Notes: generated by a model not told the origin, from the sequence alone. DNA of 44,191 bases from Clostridia bacterium (GCA_017463245.1 JAFTPN010000005.1:1-44191); one strand, 5' to 3'. Counted from the first letter of the stretch, positions 24,443 through 31,770 are shown. Translations and numbers: made by a program.

Positions 24443-25166
24443 TCAATCGCCGGTATTGTTCCCATTCTGATCATTCACGATTTTCTTAAGAGCATAATCG
24501 ATCAAGATCAGTTCCTTTTGCCTTAATTCTTCTTCCTTTTCTGCATTCTCATCCTCATCTGTGAAATACACAAAACGACAGGCAACATTAGTTCTAAACA
24601 GAATAATTGTATTGTATATTGTACTCTTAATCTCGCACAACACTCGTAAGCTGAACACTAGAAATACGCATATCAATATAGAAGCCAGTACACAGTCAAA
24701 GACGAAGTTTTCAGTAAGCCGATAATCATCAGGGATACACTTCATAGCAATCAGTATCGATAAAGAAAGCAAAATACTCATGAAATACAGAAATAAAACG
24801 CTCTCGAAGTATTCTGTACATACTCTTAGTTGGCTTTTGCCGTCAGATTCAGGAGAATTCGCAAGTAGCTTCATGAAATCGTTATTTAGGAATGACAATA
24901 AGATAGAGTACACTGTAAAAAGCACTCCAAATACAGCGATCTGAATAGTAAGGAAAATTTCGATGACATTTCGAAATACTTCTACTGTTTCTTCATGAAA
25001 GCCAATGCCAATTGAAAGAACAAGTGCAAGTATTCCAGAATAAACCCAAACTCCCCCCCCAGTTCTTCTTGTCAGGTTTTATTTCCTTCAAAGCATTGAT
25101 AAGAAGTTTTTTTGCAGGTGGTACAGTTTTGTATTCGTCAATTATCTTTTTGAAACTCTCATTCAC
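24443..25166 (-). CDS. Four-helix membrane protein of the cargo cassette, frame broken at a G8 tract
   Basis: From a GTG at 25166 that overlaps the stop of the 319-aa gene, the frame runs VNESFKKIIDEYKTVPPAKK... to a run of eight G (25060-25053 on the minus strand). It then goes out of phase and stops about 18 codons later. With seven G it would continue to 24443 as a protein of about 240 residues with four membrane helices: around WVYSGILALVLSIGIG, IEIFLTIQIAVFGVLFTVYS, FLYFMSILLSLSILIAM and FDCVLASILICVFLVFSL. A charged cytoplasmic tail (DEDENAEKEEELRQKE) ends it. The intact part alone is a 160-aa frame starting at a GTG at 24925. The gene is AT-richer than its neighbours. Function unknown; phase variation or a sequencing error are both possible. 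Confidence 0.7.
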
Positions 25167-26118
25167 ACCCCATCATCCTTATACTGTCAATTATTTTTTT
25201 AATGCTTGGTTTGAATCGTTCATATAGTGCCCTGTTTTCATCGCTGGTTTGCTTTACAACCGGATCACTCATAGCTTGCTCAATGAAGTAAGCGTCATTC
25301 GCGGGTTCAATATTTTGAGATAGTGGCACTTGCTTCTGCGACACAAAAGATTCCTCTTTTATCCTTGTCTTATTTCCATGAGAGTCGATTACATCCATCG
25401 TTACTGTCGCCAATCCCGAAGAACTATTCAACAATCCTTGAATTTCCTTTTTTGACTCTGGTGAAGTAAACTCAAGTAAAGCATGTTTACTTTTCGTCTT
25501 CTTCATTTGCTCATCAATGCCCCGCGCAATAAGCTCTGGATTTATGTCATTATTTAGAGGAAAGAACTTCATTCGGAGCTTCTTGACTTGCTTAATCGTT
25601 TTTAGGACCTCCTCAATATCATTTGGAAGAGGGATATCTACGATATTCACAAACGCATACGGAAGCCGTTGATTTTTGTTTTCCTCTTTAAGGTTATGCT
25701 GTCGAACATAGTGATGAAGCATCTTGTTGACTGTCACCTGAAAACTTCTTACATCCGGACTCTTACCTTCGTTTCTAATGAGAATCATTTTGTGGTTCTT
25801 CAAAAATATAATAAATCTCGAATAAGGTGCTGTAGGGACCTTTTGGGGAGAGTCAACCAGCTTACCATCCTGAATCGTAGTAAGAACGTTATATTGCGTA
25901 TCCTTAATATAATTTCCCACTAATACATACTCATCGTTGATTTCCTTTATTTCAACATCACTTACATAAAAGGAAGCCATGCCTCCAGAGTTAACTCTTC
26001 GAAAGTCTTTTTCAAGGAAAGCCGGAAACACAATGTCAGCAAAATGAGTAAGCATCGGCTCATCATTCGGGCCGAATGTAACATTGAAGTTTGCGTAATG
26101 CATGATCTTTTCTGGCAT
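25159..26118 (-). CDS. 319-aa soluble protein of unknown function, first gene of the cargo cassette
   Basis: The 319-residue protein begins MPEKIMHYANFNVTFGPNDE. It has no signal peptide or membrane segment. A beta-rich N-terminal half (ASFYVSDVEIKEINDEYVLV, SRFIIFLKNHKMILIRNEGK) is followed by a helical stretch (VTVNKMLHHYVRQHNLKEEN). A second alpha/beta part follows (EVLKTIKQVKKLRMKFFPLN; ALLEFTSPESKKEIQGLLN; VTMDVIDSHGNKTRIKEESF). The layout faintly recalls DUF4747-type proteins, but I cannot assign it. It is translationally coupled to a four-helix membrane protein and sits in a clearly AT-richer island in the ICE, an arrangement common for defence or other cargo genes. Start choice is uncertain because no strong ribosome site is seen. 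Confidence 0.72.
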   Translation of the reverse strand: MPEKIMHYANFNVTFGPNDEPMLTHFADIVFPAFLEKDFRRVNSGGMASFYVSDVEIKEINDEYVLVGNYIKDTQYNVLTTIQDGKLVDSPQKVPTAPYSRFIIFLKNHKMILIRNEGKSPDVRSFQVTVNKMLHHYVRQHNLKEENKNQRLPYAFVNIVDIPLPNDIEEVLKTIKQVKKLRMKFFPLNNDINPELIARGIDEQMKKTKSKHALLEFTSPESKKEIQGLLNSSSGLATVTMDVIDSHGNKTRIKEESFVSQKQVPLSQNIEPANDAYFIEQAMSDPVVKQTSDENRALYERFKPSIKKIIDSIRMMGCE

Positions 26119-26440
26119 GGCAAGTCAACTCTTTCTTAAGTGATAGTTTTGTATTACTTCTCTTACGCCACCCTCCTTTCCTGCTAATTCAAACAATTTA
26201 TTGCCTATTGTGGAATTAGATTACCCGTTCTTACACTAATCCTTTAACATACCGTTCCAATAAACGCAGCATTCGTAGCCAGCAAGGTTTCTTCGTCAGT
26301 CAAATCAGCATTGTTTTTTGATTCCTATCCATCATATCCTCTTAGTATATGCAGTCATCAGTTGTTTACAAACCTTACTGAGCATCATCACCTATTCCAA
26401 TCTTCAGCGAGATGTCCGCCGCCAAGTTATCCGTATGAAA
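26119..26440 (-). other. Intergenic region upstream of the cargo cassette, no intact gene
   Basis: About 320 bases, AT-rich, with no complete gene. On the minus strand an AAAGGAGGG sequence (around 26175) is followed at once by a stop in all useful frames. A short open stretch (reading ...NADLTDEETLLATNAAFIG, ending near 26250) looks like the tail of a lost gene. This may be a scar of cargo exchange next to the replication gene. The promoter for the cassette should be here, but I see no clear -35/-10 pair. Confidence 0.45.
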
Positions 26441-27364
26441 TTACAGAATCCCTGCGCTTCGTACCTCCGCATCGTAGTAATTGCTCATCGTCGTTGGTGC
26501 ATGATAAAGCGTCGTCATCAGGTACTGCCGGATATTTCGCACCTCCGTGTGCTTCTTGTCCAGGCTCAGGAAGACGTACTCGATGTGATGATAGCTCAGC
26601 TTTTTGAATCGGCTCTTGACCACCTCAGCGGGGTAATTCTCCCCTGCGACCTTGATATACGGCTTGCGGCTGCACAGCGTTTCCGTCATGATCTCCACGA
26701 TCTCATCCAGACGTTCATGGTCGTGCGGCGTGTCCAGCGCATCGTATTCGATTTGCTCCTTGACCTCAGCAAGTGTTCTCCGGTACTCCCGTGCATCCAT
26801 CTGATCCATATCGCTCATGCCCGTATCGGCTTGCTGTGCCCTTTGTTTTTGGATCATGATTGGATCAGGATTTGATTTTTGGGTATTTAATTCATACGTA
26901 TTGGATACCTGAGTATTTAATTGCGCAGGCTTTTCCGTATACGGCGCATCCGTTCGCGACGTTACCGTATCCGGGGAAACCATATACGGGTTTTCCGTAC
27001 ATGGTGAAGCCGTATCCGGTTCGTCCGTGCCCTGCGAAACCTTATCCGGCAAATCCGCTTCCGTTTCCTTGTGTGGGCTCTCATAGACGACATACTCCGT
27101 GTCCGAGATGCGCCCGCTCCTGTCGCGCAGGCGGTGACGGGCGAGATACCCGGCGCTTTCCAGCTCGCGCAGGGCTGCGCCGATGCTGTCCACGCCTTCC
27201 TTGCAGATGGCAGCCAGTCCGCGCGTCGTGTAATTCCAATCCTCCGGCAGGGACAGAATAACGGACAGCAAGCCCTTGGCCTTGAGGGATATTCCCCTGT
27301 CCTTGAGATGAACATTGCTCATGACCGTGTAATTCCGATTCTTCTCTACGCGAAAAACAGCCAC
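26441..27364 (-). CDS. Replication-initiator-like winged-helix protein (DUF6017-type C-terminus)
   Basis: The 307-residue protein starts at a GTG at 27364, 7 bases after GGAGG. Residues 1-95 (HLKDRGISLKAKGLLSVILS ... WNYTTRGLAAICKEGVDSIG) form a helix-turn-helix domain of the kind found in plasmid and phage replication initiators. The middle is a low-complexity Thr/Pro/Asp linker. The C-terminus (EIMTETLCSRKPYIKVAGEN ... YHHIEYVFLSLDKK) matches the conserved DUF6017-like part of ICE replication proteins. It probably starts or regulates replication of the excised circle. It is the rightmost ICE gene. Confidence 0.82.
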   Translation of the reverse strand: MAVFRVEKNRNYTVMSNVHLKDRGISLKAKGLLSVILSLPEDWNYTTRGLAAICKEGVDSIGAALRELESAGYLARHRLRDRSGRISDTEYVVYESPHKETEADLPDKVSQGTDEPDTASPCTENPYMVSPDTVTSRTDAPYTEKPAQLNTQVSNTYELNTQKSNPDPIMIQKQRAQQADTGMSDMDQMDAREYRRTLAEVKEQIEYDALDTPHDHERLDEIVEIMTETLCSRKPYIKVAGENYPAEVVKSRFKKLSYHHIEYVFLSLDKKHTEVRNIRQYLMTTLYHAPTTMSNYYDAEVRSAGIL

Positions 27365-27773
27365 GGTGAATCCTCCGTTTCATGAAATGGTCATTATGAA
27401 AAAATGTCGAAAGCACTGAGCCATCGGCGCTACATTCGTAGTATTCTCCATGAGCACTGCGTTATTGATCCTGTGATCTTCCGTGCTGCCAGCAGATCAT
27501 ATCTTCTATCAAGGCAATTACAAGAGTATAGAGAAAAGGCGCTCATTTCTGAACGCCTTCGGGAACTCTATTCATTTGCCTCAAAGTATATCCTGTGCTA
27601 ATCATCACGCGCTAATGCAGCGTTCTCTGCTACACCCCTGCTAATCAGGTGTATACGACATCATTGGACTAACGTTGACCCACAGTGCAGATAAATTCAT
27701 TCTTTCTGGGGAATATGGTGAATTAACCTGCTTCTATGCGCATAGAGGGCTGTATAGCAATCCTACCATGGCA
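27365..27773. other. Right end of the ICE, non-coding, with putative recombinase arm sites
   Basis: About 410 bases without a convincing gene; a 65-codon plus-strand frame at 27404 has no ribosome site. TGCTAATCA occurs twice (27596-27604 and 27639-27647), with a related GCTAATG at 27611. A hairpin TACACC...GGTGTA (27631-27653) encloses one copy. Short direct repeats this close to a tRNA attachment site suit arm-type sites of a tyrosine recombinase, but no integrase is in view to confirm it. Confidence 0.5.
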
Positions 27774-27784
27774 TTGGTAAGGAT
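27760..27784. repeat. Imperfect inverted repeat at the attachment core
   Basis: ATCCTACCA (27760-27768) faces TTGGTAAGGAT (27774-27784), with 5 bases between and one unpaired base. It straddles the point where the tRNA-Thr fragment begins, as expected for the core of a tyrosine-recombinase site. Confidence 0.6.
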
Positions 27785-27818
27785 GAGGTCACCGGTTCAA
27801 ATCCGGTCATCAGCTCCA
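27774..27818 (+). tRNA. 3' fragment of tRNA-Thr(GGT) at the ICE right end (attR)
   Basis: The 45 nt correspond to anticodon loop TTGGTAA (anticodon GGT), the 3' anticodon stem GGATG, the T arm ACCGG-TTCAAAT-CCGGT, the 3' acceptor strand CATCAGC, discriminator T and encoded CCA. The 5' half of a tRNA (expected to begin GCTGATG) is absent: the bases upstream do not pair with the anticodon or acceptor stems. This is the duplicated target left by integration into the 3' half of a tRNA-Thr gene. The intact copy should flank the element's other end. Confidence 0.85.
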
Positions 27819-27821
27819 TGA

Positions 27822-27851
27822 CCCTTGCAGAAATGCAAGGGTTTTGTTTTT
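27822..27851 (+). terminator. Original terminator of the tRNA-Thr gene
   Basis: CCCTTGCA (27822-27829) and TGCAAGGG (27834-27841) pair around a GAAA loop, followed by TTTTGTTTTT. It lies 4 bases after the tRNA CCA and belongs to the chromosome. A second GC-rich hairpin (GCGCCCCTC/GAGGGGCG with TTTCTTTT) follows at about 27863-27900. Confidence 0.85.
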
Positions 27852-27909
27852 GCCTGAATGCAGCGCCCCTCCCTCCATCCCGGAGAGAGGGGCGTTTCTT
27901 TTCCCTCGC

Positions 27910-28842
27910 TTATTCGTACTTCGGCACCTGCTCGCTTACGCCAATGCCCAGCAGCTCGGTGGTGCGGCGGGCGTTGCCGGCCTTGTTGTTGGCGCCGCCC
28001 ACAATGTTCAGCTGCTCGCCCATAAAGAGGATGCAGGCGGTTTCGCCGCCGTCCAGGTTGAAGGCGGTGGTGCAGCCGCGGGCCAGCATCTTTTCGGCCA
28101 GGAAGTCCACCGTGCCGCCCTTGCTTTCCTTGCAGCGGCCTTCCAGCATCATGGCGAAGGTGTGGCCGGGCTCCACCATGCCGATGGCGGCGCGGGGGTT
28201 GCGGCTCTTGCTCAGGTGCGCCAGGCCTTCGGTGTTGATCACCCCGTCGCGGATCAGGTAGGGGCCAAAGGCCAGGGTGGTGGTCACGCCCATGGCTAGG
28301 TATTCATCGGCGGTCTTTTCGTCGGAGTCGTAGACCTCCATCCGGCCATCGGGATACAGCGCCAGCACGTCCAGGTTGGGGAAGCCCTTGTAGGTGGACT
28401 TGCGGGTCTTTTTGGAGAAAACCTTGCCATTGCGGATGATGATGCCCACGGAGGTATCCCGCTTGGGATAGCGGTACTGGGCAAAGTCCGTGCTGATGGC
28501 CAGCACTGCCTGGTTCTTCTGCGCAACGATGTACGGCCAGGAGTTGGTGCTCATGTGCTTGCCCTCTTCGTTGGTGAACAGGCGCCACACCTCATCATTG
28601 CGGCTCCACACCTCCGCCTCGTACCAGCGGACTTTGATGGGCTCTTCCTCCGAGCGGCGGATGATCTCGATCTTCAGATCCTGGCTGGCATAGCGCCACA
28701 CGCCTTCTTCCTCGTTGGCGTAAACGAATTCACCCTCGTCCAGATAGCCCTCCGCATTCAGCTGAGGGAACTCCCCCTCGGCCAGGCAGGTGGAACACAC
28801 CAGCAGCAATATTGCCCACAGGCACAGGATCCTTTTGATCAT
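27910..28842 (-). CDS. Secreted phosphodiester glycosidase family protein (NAGPA/DUF2233-like)
   Basis: The 310-residue protein has a signal peptide (residues 1-21, ILCLWAILLLVCSTCLAEG). The phosphodiester glycosidase domain is recognised by AVLAISTDFAQYRYPKRDTS, LAFGPYLIRDGVI, NPRAAIGMVEPG and the hallmark AFNLDGGETACILFMG near residue 270. Enzymes of this family uncover sugar phosphodiesters, and in bacteria they are thought to act on wall or capsule polymers outside the cell. The start has GAAGGGG upstream. It is the first chromosomal gene beside the ICE junction. A distant paralogue is at 42750-43616. Confidence 0.9.
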   Translation of the reverse strand: MIKRILCLWAILLLVCSTCLAEGEFPQLNAEGYLDEGEFVYANEEEGVWRYASQDLKIEIIRRSEEEPIKVRWYEAEVWSRNDEVWRLFTNEEGKHMSTNSWPYIVAQKNQAVLAISTDFAQYRYPKRDTSVGIIIRNGKVFSKKTRKSTYKGFPNLDVLALYPDGRMEVYDSDEKTADEYLAMGVTTTLAFGPYLIRDGVINTEGLAHLSKSRNPRAAIGMVEPGHTFAMMLEGRCKESKGGTVDFLAEKMLARGCTTAFNLDGGETACILFMGEQLNIVGGANNKAGNARRTTELLGIGVSEQVPKYE

Positions 28843-28935
28843 GCTTTACCCCTTCTTCTGCCATGGTGCGGCAGAACTTCCAGATATTTGCTTCAAGATA
28901 GCACAGTCCCGCTGTATTTGTCAATGCAGGCATGG

Positions 28936-28966
28936 AAAAAGCAGGCCAGCCATCGCCAGCCTGCTT
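28936..28966 (-). terminator. Terminator of the F420 ligase-like gene
   Basis: AAGCAGGC (28939-28946) pairs with GCCTGCTT (28959-28966), followed on the minus strand by TTTTT. It lies 6 bases below the stop codon at 28972. Confidence 0.85.
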
Positions 28967-28971
28967 GGATG

Positions 28972-30168
28972 TTACTCGTTGGTGTAGTTGTCGAAATAGC
29001 CCTGGATGTACACGATGGGGGTGCCCTTGTCGCCGGAGCCGGAGGTCAGGTCGCACAGGGAGCCGATCAGGTCGGTGAGGCGACGGGGGGTGGTGCCCTG
29101 GGCGGCCATCTGGCCTACCAGGCTGGAGCCGTCCTTCTGCTGGATGGCGCCCTTGATAGCGTTCCGCAGGGCTTCGCCGGAGAGGCCGGCAAAGTCGTTG
29201 TCGGCCAGGTACTTCAGCTTCAGCTCGTTGGGGGTGCCCTCCAGGCCGGCGGTGTAGGCGGGGGAAACCACCGGATCAGCCAGCTCCCAGATCTTGCCCA
29301 CGGGATCCTTGAAAGCGCCGTCGCCGTAGACCATCACTTCGATGTGCTTGCCGGTGATGTCAAGCAGGCGCTCCTGGATGTCCTCCACCAGATCCTGGCA
29401 CTCCCGGGGGAAGAGCTTCACGGTATCCTCGGTGGACTTGTTGGAGCCCAGCAGGCCGTAGCGGGCGTTGTAGCCGCTGCCGTTGATGGACTCGGTCATG
29501 ATCTCGTCCAGGCCGAAAACGCGCTCAGCACCGGCGGCCTTCAGCAGGCGCTTGGTGCGCTCGCGGGTGTGGATGTCGCAGTTGATCACATTCTTGGTGT
29601 AGTTCAGAATGGCGCGGCAGTCGTTGGCGAAAACGATCTCCACCTCTGCGCCGCAGCTGCGGATCAGCTCGGAATAATATTCCACATAGTCAACGCCGGT
29701 GAAGGGATGCTTGATGTAGCCGAACATGGTGCGATACTGTTCCTCGCTCAGCACATCGCGGTAGGGATCCACGTTGTGCTTGTCCATCAGATCCCAGTCG
29801 ATGAGGTGGTTGCCCACTTCGTCGGAGGGGTAGGACAGCATCAGCACGATCTTCTTGCAGCCCTTGGCGATGCCACGCAGGCAAATAGCAAAGCGGTTGC
29901 GGCTCAGGATGGGGAAGATCACGCCCACCGTTTCGCCGCCCAGCTTGTTCTTCACATCCTGTGCAATATTCTCCACGCTGGCATAGTTGCCCTGAGCGCG
30001 AGCCACAATGGCCTCGGTCATGGCGACCACGTCGCGGTCGCGGGGAACGATGCTGCCCTCAGCCATGGCGTCCTGAATGGATTCCACCACGATCTTGGCC
30101 AGGTCGTCGCCTTCGCGGATGATGGGCGCACGCACACCCATGGAGACAGTACCAATCATACGGCTCAT
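28972..30168 (-). CDS. Coenzyme F420-0:L-glutamate ligase-like protein
   Basis: The 398-residue protein starts at the ATG at 30168, 8 bases after GAGGAG. It matches the long Clostridia form of the F420-0 glutamate ligase family: RDRDVVAMTEAIVARAQGNY, IFPILSRNRFAICLRGIAKG, KKIVLMLSYPSDEVGNHLID, AILNYTKNVINCDIHTRERT, VMVYGDGAFKDPVGKIWEL and a C-terminal GDKGTPIVYIQG. The archaeal CofE enzyme adds glutamate to F420-0 using GTP. No other F420 genes are in the window and many Clostridia with this protein lack F420, so its substrate here may be a different acid or cofactor. Confidence 0.85.
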   Translation of the reverse strand: MSRMIGTVSMGVRAPIIREGDDLAKIVVESIQDAMAEGSIVPRDRDVVAMTEAIVARAQGNYASVENIAQDVKNKLGGETVGVIFPILSRNRFAICLRGIAKGCKKIVLMLSYPSDEVGNHLIDWDLMDKHNVDPYRDVLSEEQYRTMFGYIKHPFTGVDYVEYYSELIRSCGAEVEIVFANDCRAILNYTKNVINCDIHTRERTKRLLKAAGAERVFGLDEIMTESINGSGYNARYGLLGSNKSTEDTVKLFPRECQDLVEDIQERLLDITGKHIEVMVYGDGAFKDPVGKIWELADPVVSPAYTAGLEGTPNELKLKYLADNDFAGLSGEALRNAIKGAIQQKDGSSLVGQMAAQGTTPRRLTDLIGSLCDLTSGSGDKGTPIVYIQGYFDNYTNE

Positions 30169-30231
30169 AAAAAACACTCCTCATTTCTGCAAAAAGAGTC
30201 GCCGAAGTTTGTTTGGTCTTTTTACTGCAAT

Positions 30232-30259
30232 ATTATACAGCATCTTTTCACTTTGGCAA
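30232..30259 (-). promoter_or_regulatory. Promoter of the F420 ligase-like gene
   Basis: On the minus strand TTGCCA (30259-30254) and TATAAT (30237-30232) are 16 bases apart, giving a leader of about 60 bases before the ATG at 30168. Confidence 0.75.
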
Positions 30260-30314
30260 ACCCATTTTTGCTTTTTAATTGAACTTTTTTTGAAAAAAGG
30301 AGCGTTTGGCGGCC

Positions 30315-31010
30315 TTATCCTTCCAAAATACGGCCATCGGTGGAAATGGTCACCACCCGCCAGGGGATGAATTTGCCGCTTTGCTGCAGGGCGCGCTTCA
30401 CCGCCAGCTCAATGCCGCCGCAGCAGGGAACCTCCATGCGCACCACCGTCACGCTGCGCACCTCGTTCTGGCCGATGATGGCCGTCAGCTTTTCAGCATA
30501 GTCCACCGCGTCCAGCTTGGGGCACCCGATCAGCGTGACCCGGCCGCGCATGAACTCCTGGTGCATATTGGCATAGGCATAGGCGGTGCAGTCCGCCGCC
30601 ACCAGCAGGTGTGCGCCGTTGAAATAAGGGGCGTTCACCGGGGCAAGCTTGATCTGCACGGGCCAGTTGCGCAGCTGGCTCTGGACAGGCGCGGCGGCGG
30701 TGGGGCAGCTGTCCTCCCGCACGATGGCCTTGGCCATGCTGCCGGGGCAGCCGCAGGGCAGCTTTTCCTTCTTGGCTTCCTTGGCGCGGAGCACAGCGGC
30801 CTCGTCATAGGCAGGGGCTTCCCGCTCCTCAAAGGTGATGGCTCCCGTGGGGCAGGCGGGCAGGCAGTCCCCCAGGCCATCGCAATAATCCTCCCGCATG
30901 AGCTTGGCCTTGCCGTCCACCATGCCGATGGCGCCCTCGTGGCAGGCCTTGGCACAGGCGCCGCAGCCATTGCACTTTTCCTCATCAATACGAATGATCC
31001 TGCGAATCAT
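30315..31010 (-). CDS. 4Fe-4S ferredoxin-type protein with C-terminal cysteine motif
   Basis: The 231-residue protein starts at the ATG at 31010, with AAAGG 9 bases upstream. A longer in-frame extension runs antisense through the Crp/Fnr gene and is not real. It has two 4Fe-4S sites: CNGCGACAKAC near residues 12-22, and DYCDGLGDCLPACPTGAI near 41-58. A linker with CGCPGS and a C-terminal half with LVAADCTAYAY, IGCPKLD and EVPCCGGIE follow, giving further cysteines for a cluster or metal. It is soluble, with no signal peptide. This family is often paired with Crp/Fnr regulators in anaerobes and is probably an electron carrier or redox stress protein. Confidence 0.88.
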   Translation of the reverse strand: MIRRIIRIDEEKCNGCGACAKACHEGAIGMVDGKAKLMREDYCDGLGDCLPACPTGAITFEEREAPAYDEAAVLRAKEAKKEKLPCGCPGSMAKAIVREDSCPTAAAPVQSQLRNWPVQIKLAPVNAPYFNGAHLLVAADCTAYAYANMHQEFMRGRVTLIGCPKLDAVDYAEKLTAIIGQNEVRSVTVVRMEVPCCGGIELAVKRALQQSGKFIPWRVVTISTDGRILEG

Positions 31011-31037
31011 GTTGTTCATCCTTTCTGCAAGGCCGGA

Positions 31038-31066
31038 TTGACTTTGCAGGTTCAGTATACTATACT
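31038..31066 (+). promoter_or_regulatory. Promoter of the Crp/Fnr gene
   Basis: TTGACT (31038-31043) and TATACT (31061-31066) are 17 bases apart, about 45 bases upstream of the GTG at 31111. The region is shared with the divergent Fe-S gene. Confidence 0.78.
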
Positions 31067-31080
31067 TCAAGGCATCAGTA

Positions 31081-31096
31081 TGTTGGATTTCCAACA
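31081..31096. promoter_or_regulatory. Palindromic operator candidate for the Crp/Fnr regulator
   Basis: TGTTGGATTTCCAACA is a perfect palindrome with 7-base arms and a 2-base centre. It lies 15 bases after the -10 box, in the leader of the regulator gene. Size and TTG...CAA ends are like Crp/Fnr-type sites. Binding there would block transcription of the regulator (autorepression) and could influence the divergent Fe-S gene. Confidence 0.65.
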
Positions 31097-31110
31097 AAGG
31101 AGAAGTCATC

Positions 31111-31770
31111 GTGAAAGAATTTGCATCCATTTTGCTGCAATGTTCCCTGTTCAGGGACGTAACGGAAGAAGAGCTGGCCACGCTGCTCCCCTGCCTGAAT
31201 GCGCAGATCGTCGCCCGGGACAAGGGCGCATACCTCTTCATGGAGGGAGACGCCGCCCGGCACATGGGCGTGGTGCTTTCCGGCCGGGTGCAGGTGCTGC
31301 AGGAGGACTACCGGGGTGACCGGCACATCGTCAGCGCGGTGCATCCTGGGCAGCTCTTTGGCGAGGCCTTTGCCCTGGCGCAGCTGCCCGCGCTGCCCGT
31401 GAGCATCCTGTGCGAGGAAAGCAGCACCGTGATGCTGCTGGACGCCCACCGGCTCACCACCACCTGCACCGCGGCCTGCGTCCACCACCAGAGGATCATC
31501 CGCAATCTGCTCCACGCCACCGCCGAAAAGAACCTGCACCTGCACCGCAAGCTGTCCATCCTCTCCCAGCGCACCACCCGGGAGAAGCTGCTGGCCTATC
31601 TCAGCGATCAGGCAAAGCTGCACCAGAGCCGGACATTCACCATCCCCTTCGACCGGCAGGCGCTGGCGGACTACCTGGGCGTGGAGCGCAGCGCCCTTTC
31701 TGCCGAGATCGGGAAATTACGGGATTTGGGCGTGCTGGAATCCACAAAAAGCCTCTTTAAGCTGCTATAA
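31111..31770 (+). CDS. Crp/Fnr family transcription regulator
   Basis: The 219-residue protein starts at a GTG, with AAAGGAG about 8 bases upstream. Residues 10-115 are the cyclic nucleotide-binding-type beta roll ([36 protein letters not shown]). A dimer helix and a C-terminal winged helix follow, with recognition helix [20 protein letters not shown]. There is no four-cysteine FNR cluster; the scattered Cys residues (QCS, PCLN, CEES, TCTAAC) do not form the usual N-terminal set. The likely signal is heme, NO or redox rather than cAMP. It is divergent from the 4Fe-4S protein, its probable target. Confidence 0.92.
   Translation: MKEFASILLQCSLFRDVTEEELATLLPCLNAQIVARDKGAYLFMEGDAARHMGVVLSGRVQVLQEDYRGDRHIVSAVHPGQLFGEAFALAQLPALPVSILCEESSTVMLLDAHRLTTTCTAACVHHQRIIRNLLHATAEKNLHLHRKLSILSQRTTREKLLAYLSDQAKLHQSRTFTIPFDRQALADYLGVERSALSAEIGKLRDLGVLESTKSLFKLL

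Larger units (their letters stand above)
1..27773 (-). mobile_element. Integrative and conjugative element, right-hand part (Tn1549 / CTn type)
   Basis: The stretch carries a colinear minus-strand transfer module in the order known from C. difficile CTn elements: PcfB, VirD4 (CD1115 type), Maff2, VirB6/TrbL (CD1112 type), PrgI, VirB4 (CD1110 type) and the CD1108-type NlpC/P60 protein. It also has ParA/ParB and a replication-initiator-like protein. The right boundary is set by a 3' fragment of tRNA-Thr that starts in the anticodon loop at 27774. The left end, with relaxase, topoisomerase and integrase in related elements, is outside the window. Family membership is clear from the gene set; the exact right boundary is inferred. 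Confidence 0.92.

Noticed and set aside
27404-27601. 65-codon plus-strand frame in the right ICE end
   Set aside because: No ribosome site and no similarity I recognise; the interval is better explained as attachment-site DNA.
1-27773. Integrase, relaxase or excisionase gene of the ICE
   Set aside because: Looked for on both strands and not found; they are expected to the left of the window.
27743-27818. A complete tRNA-Thr
   Set aside because: The bases before 27774 do not form a D arm, 5' anticodon stem or 5' acceptor strand, so only a 3' fragment is present.
28555-30282. 575-codon plus-strand open frame
   Set aside because: It is antisense to the F420 ligase-like gene and has no ribosome site or domain.
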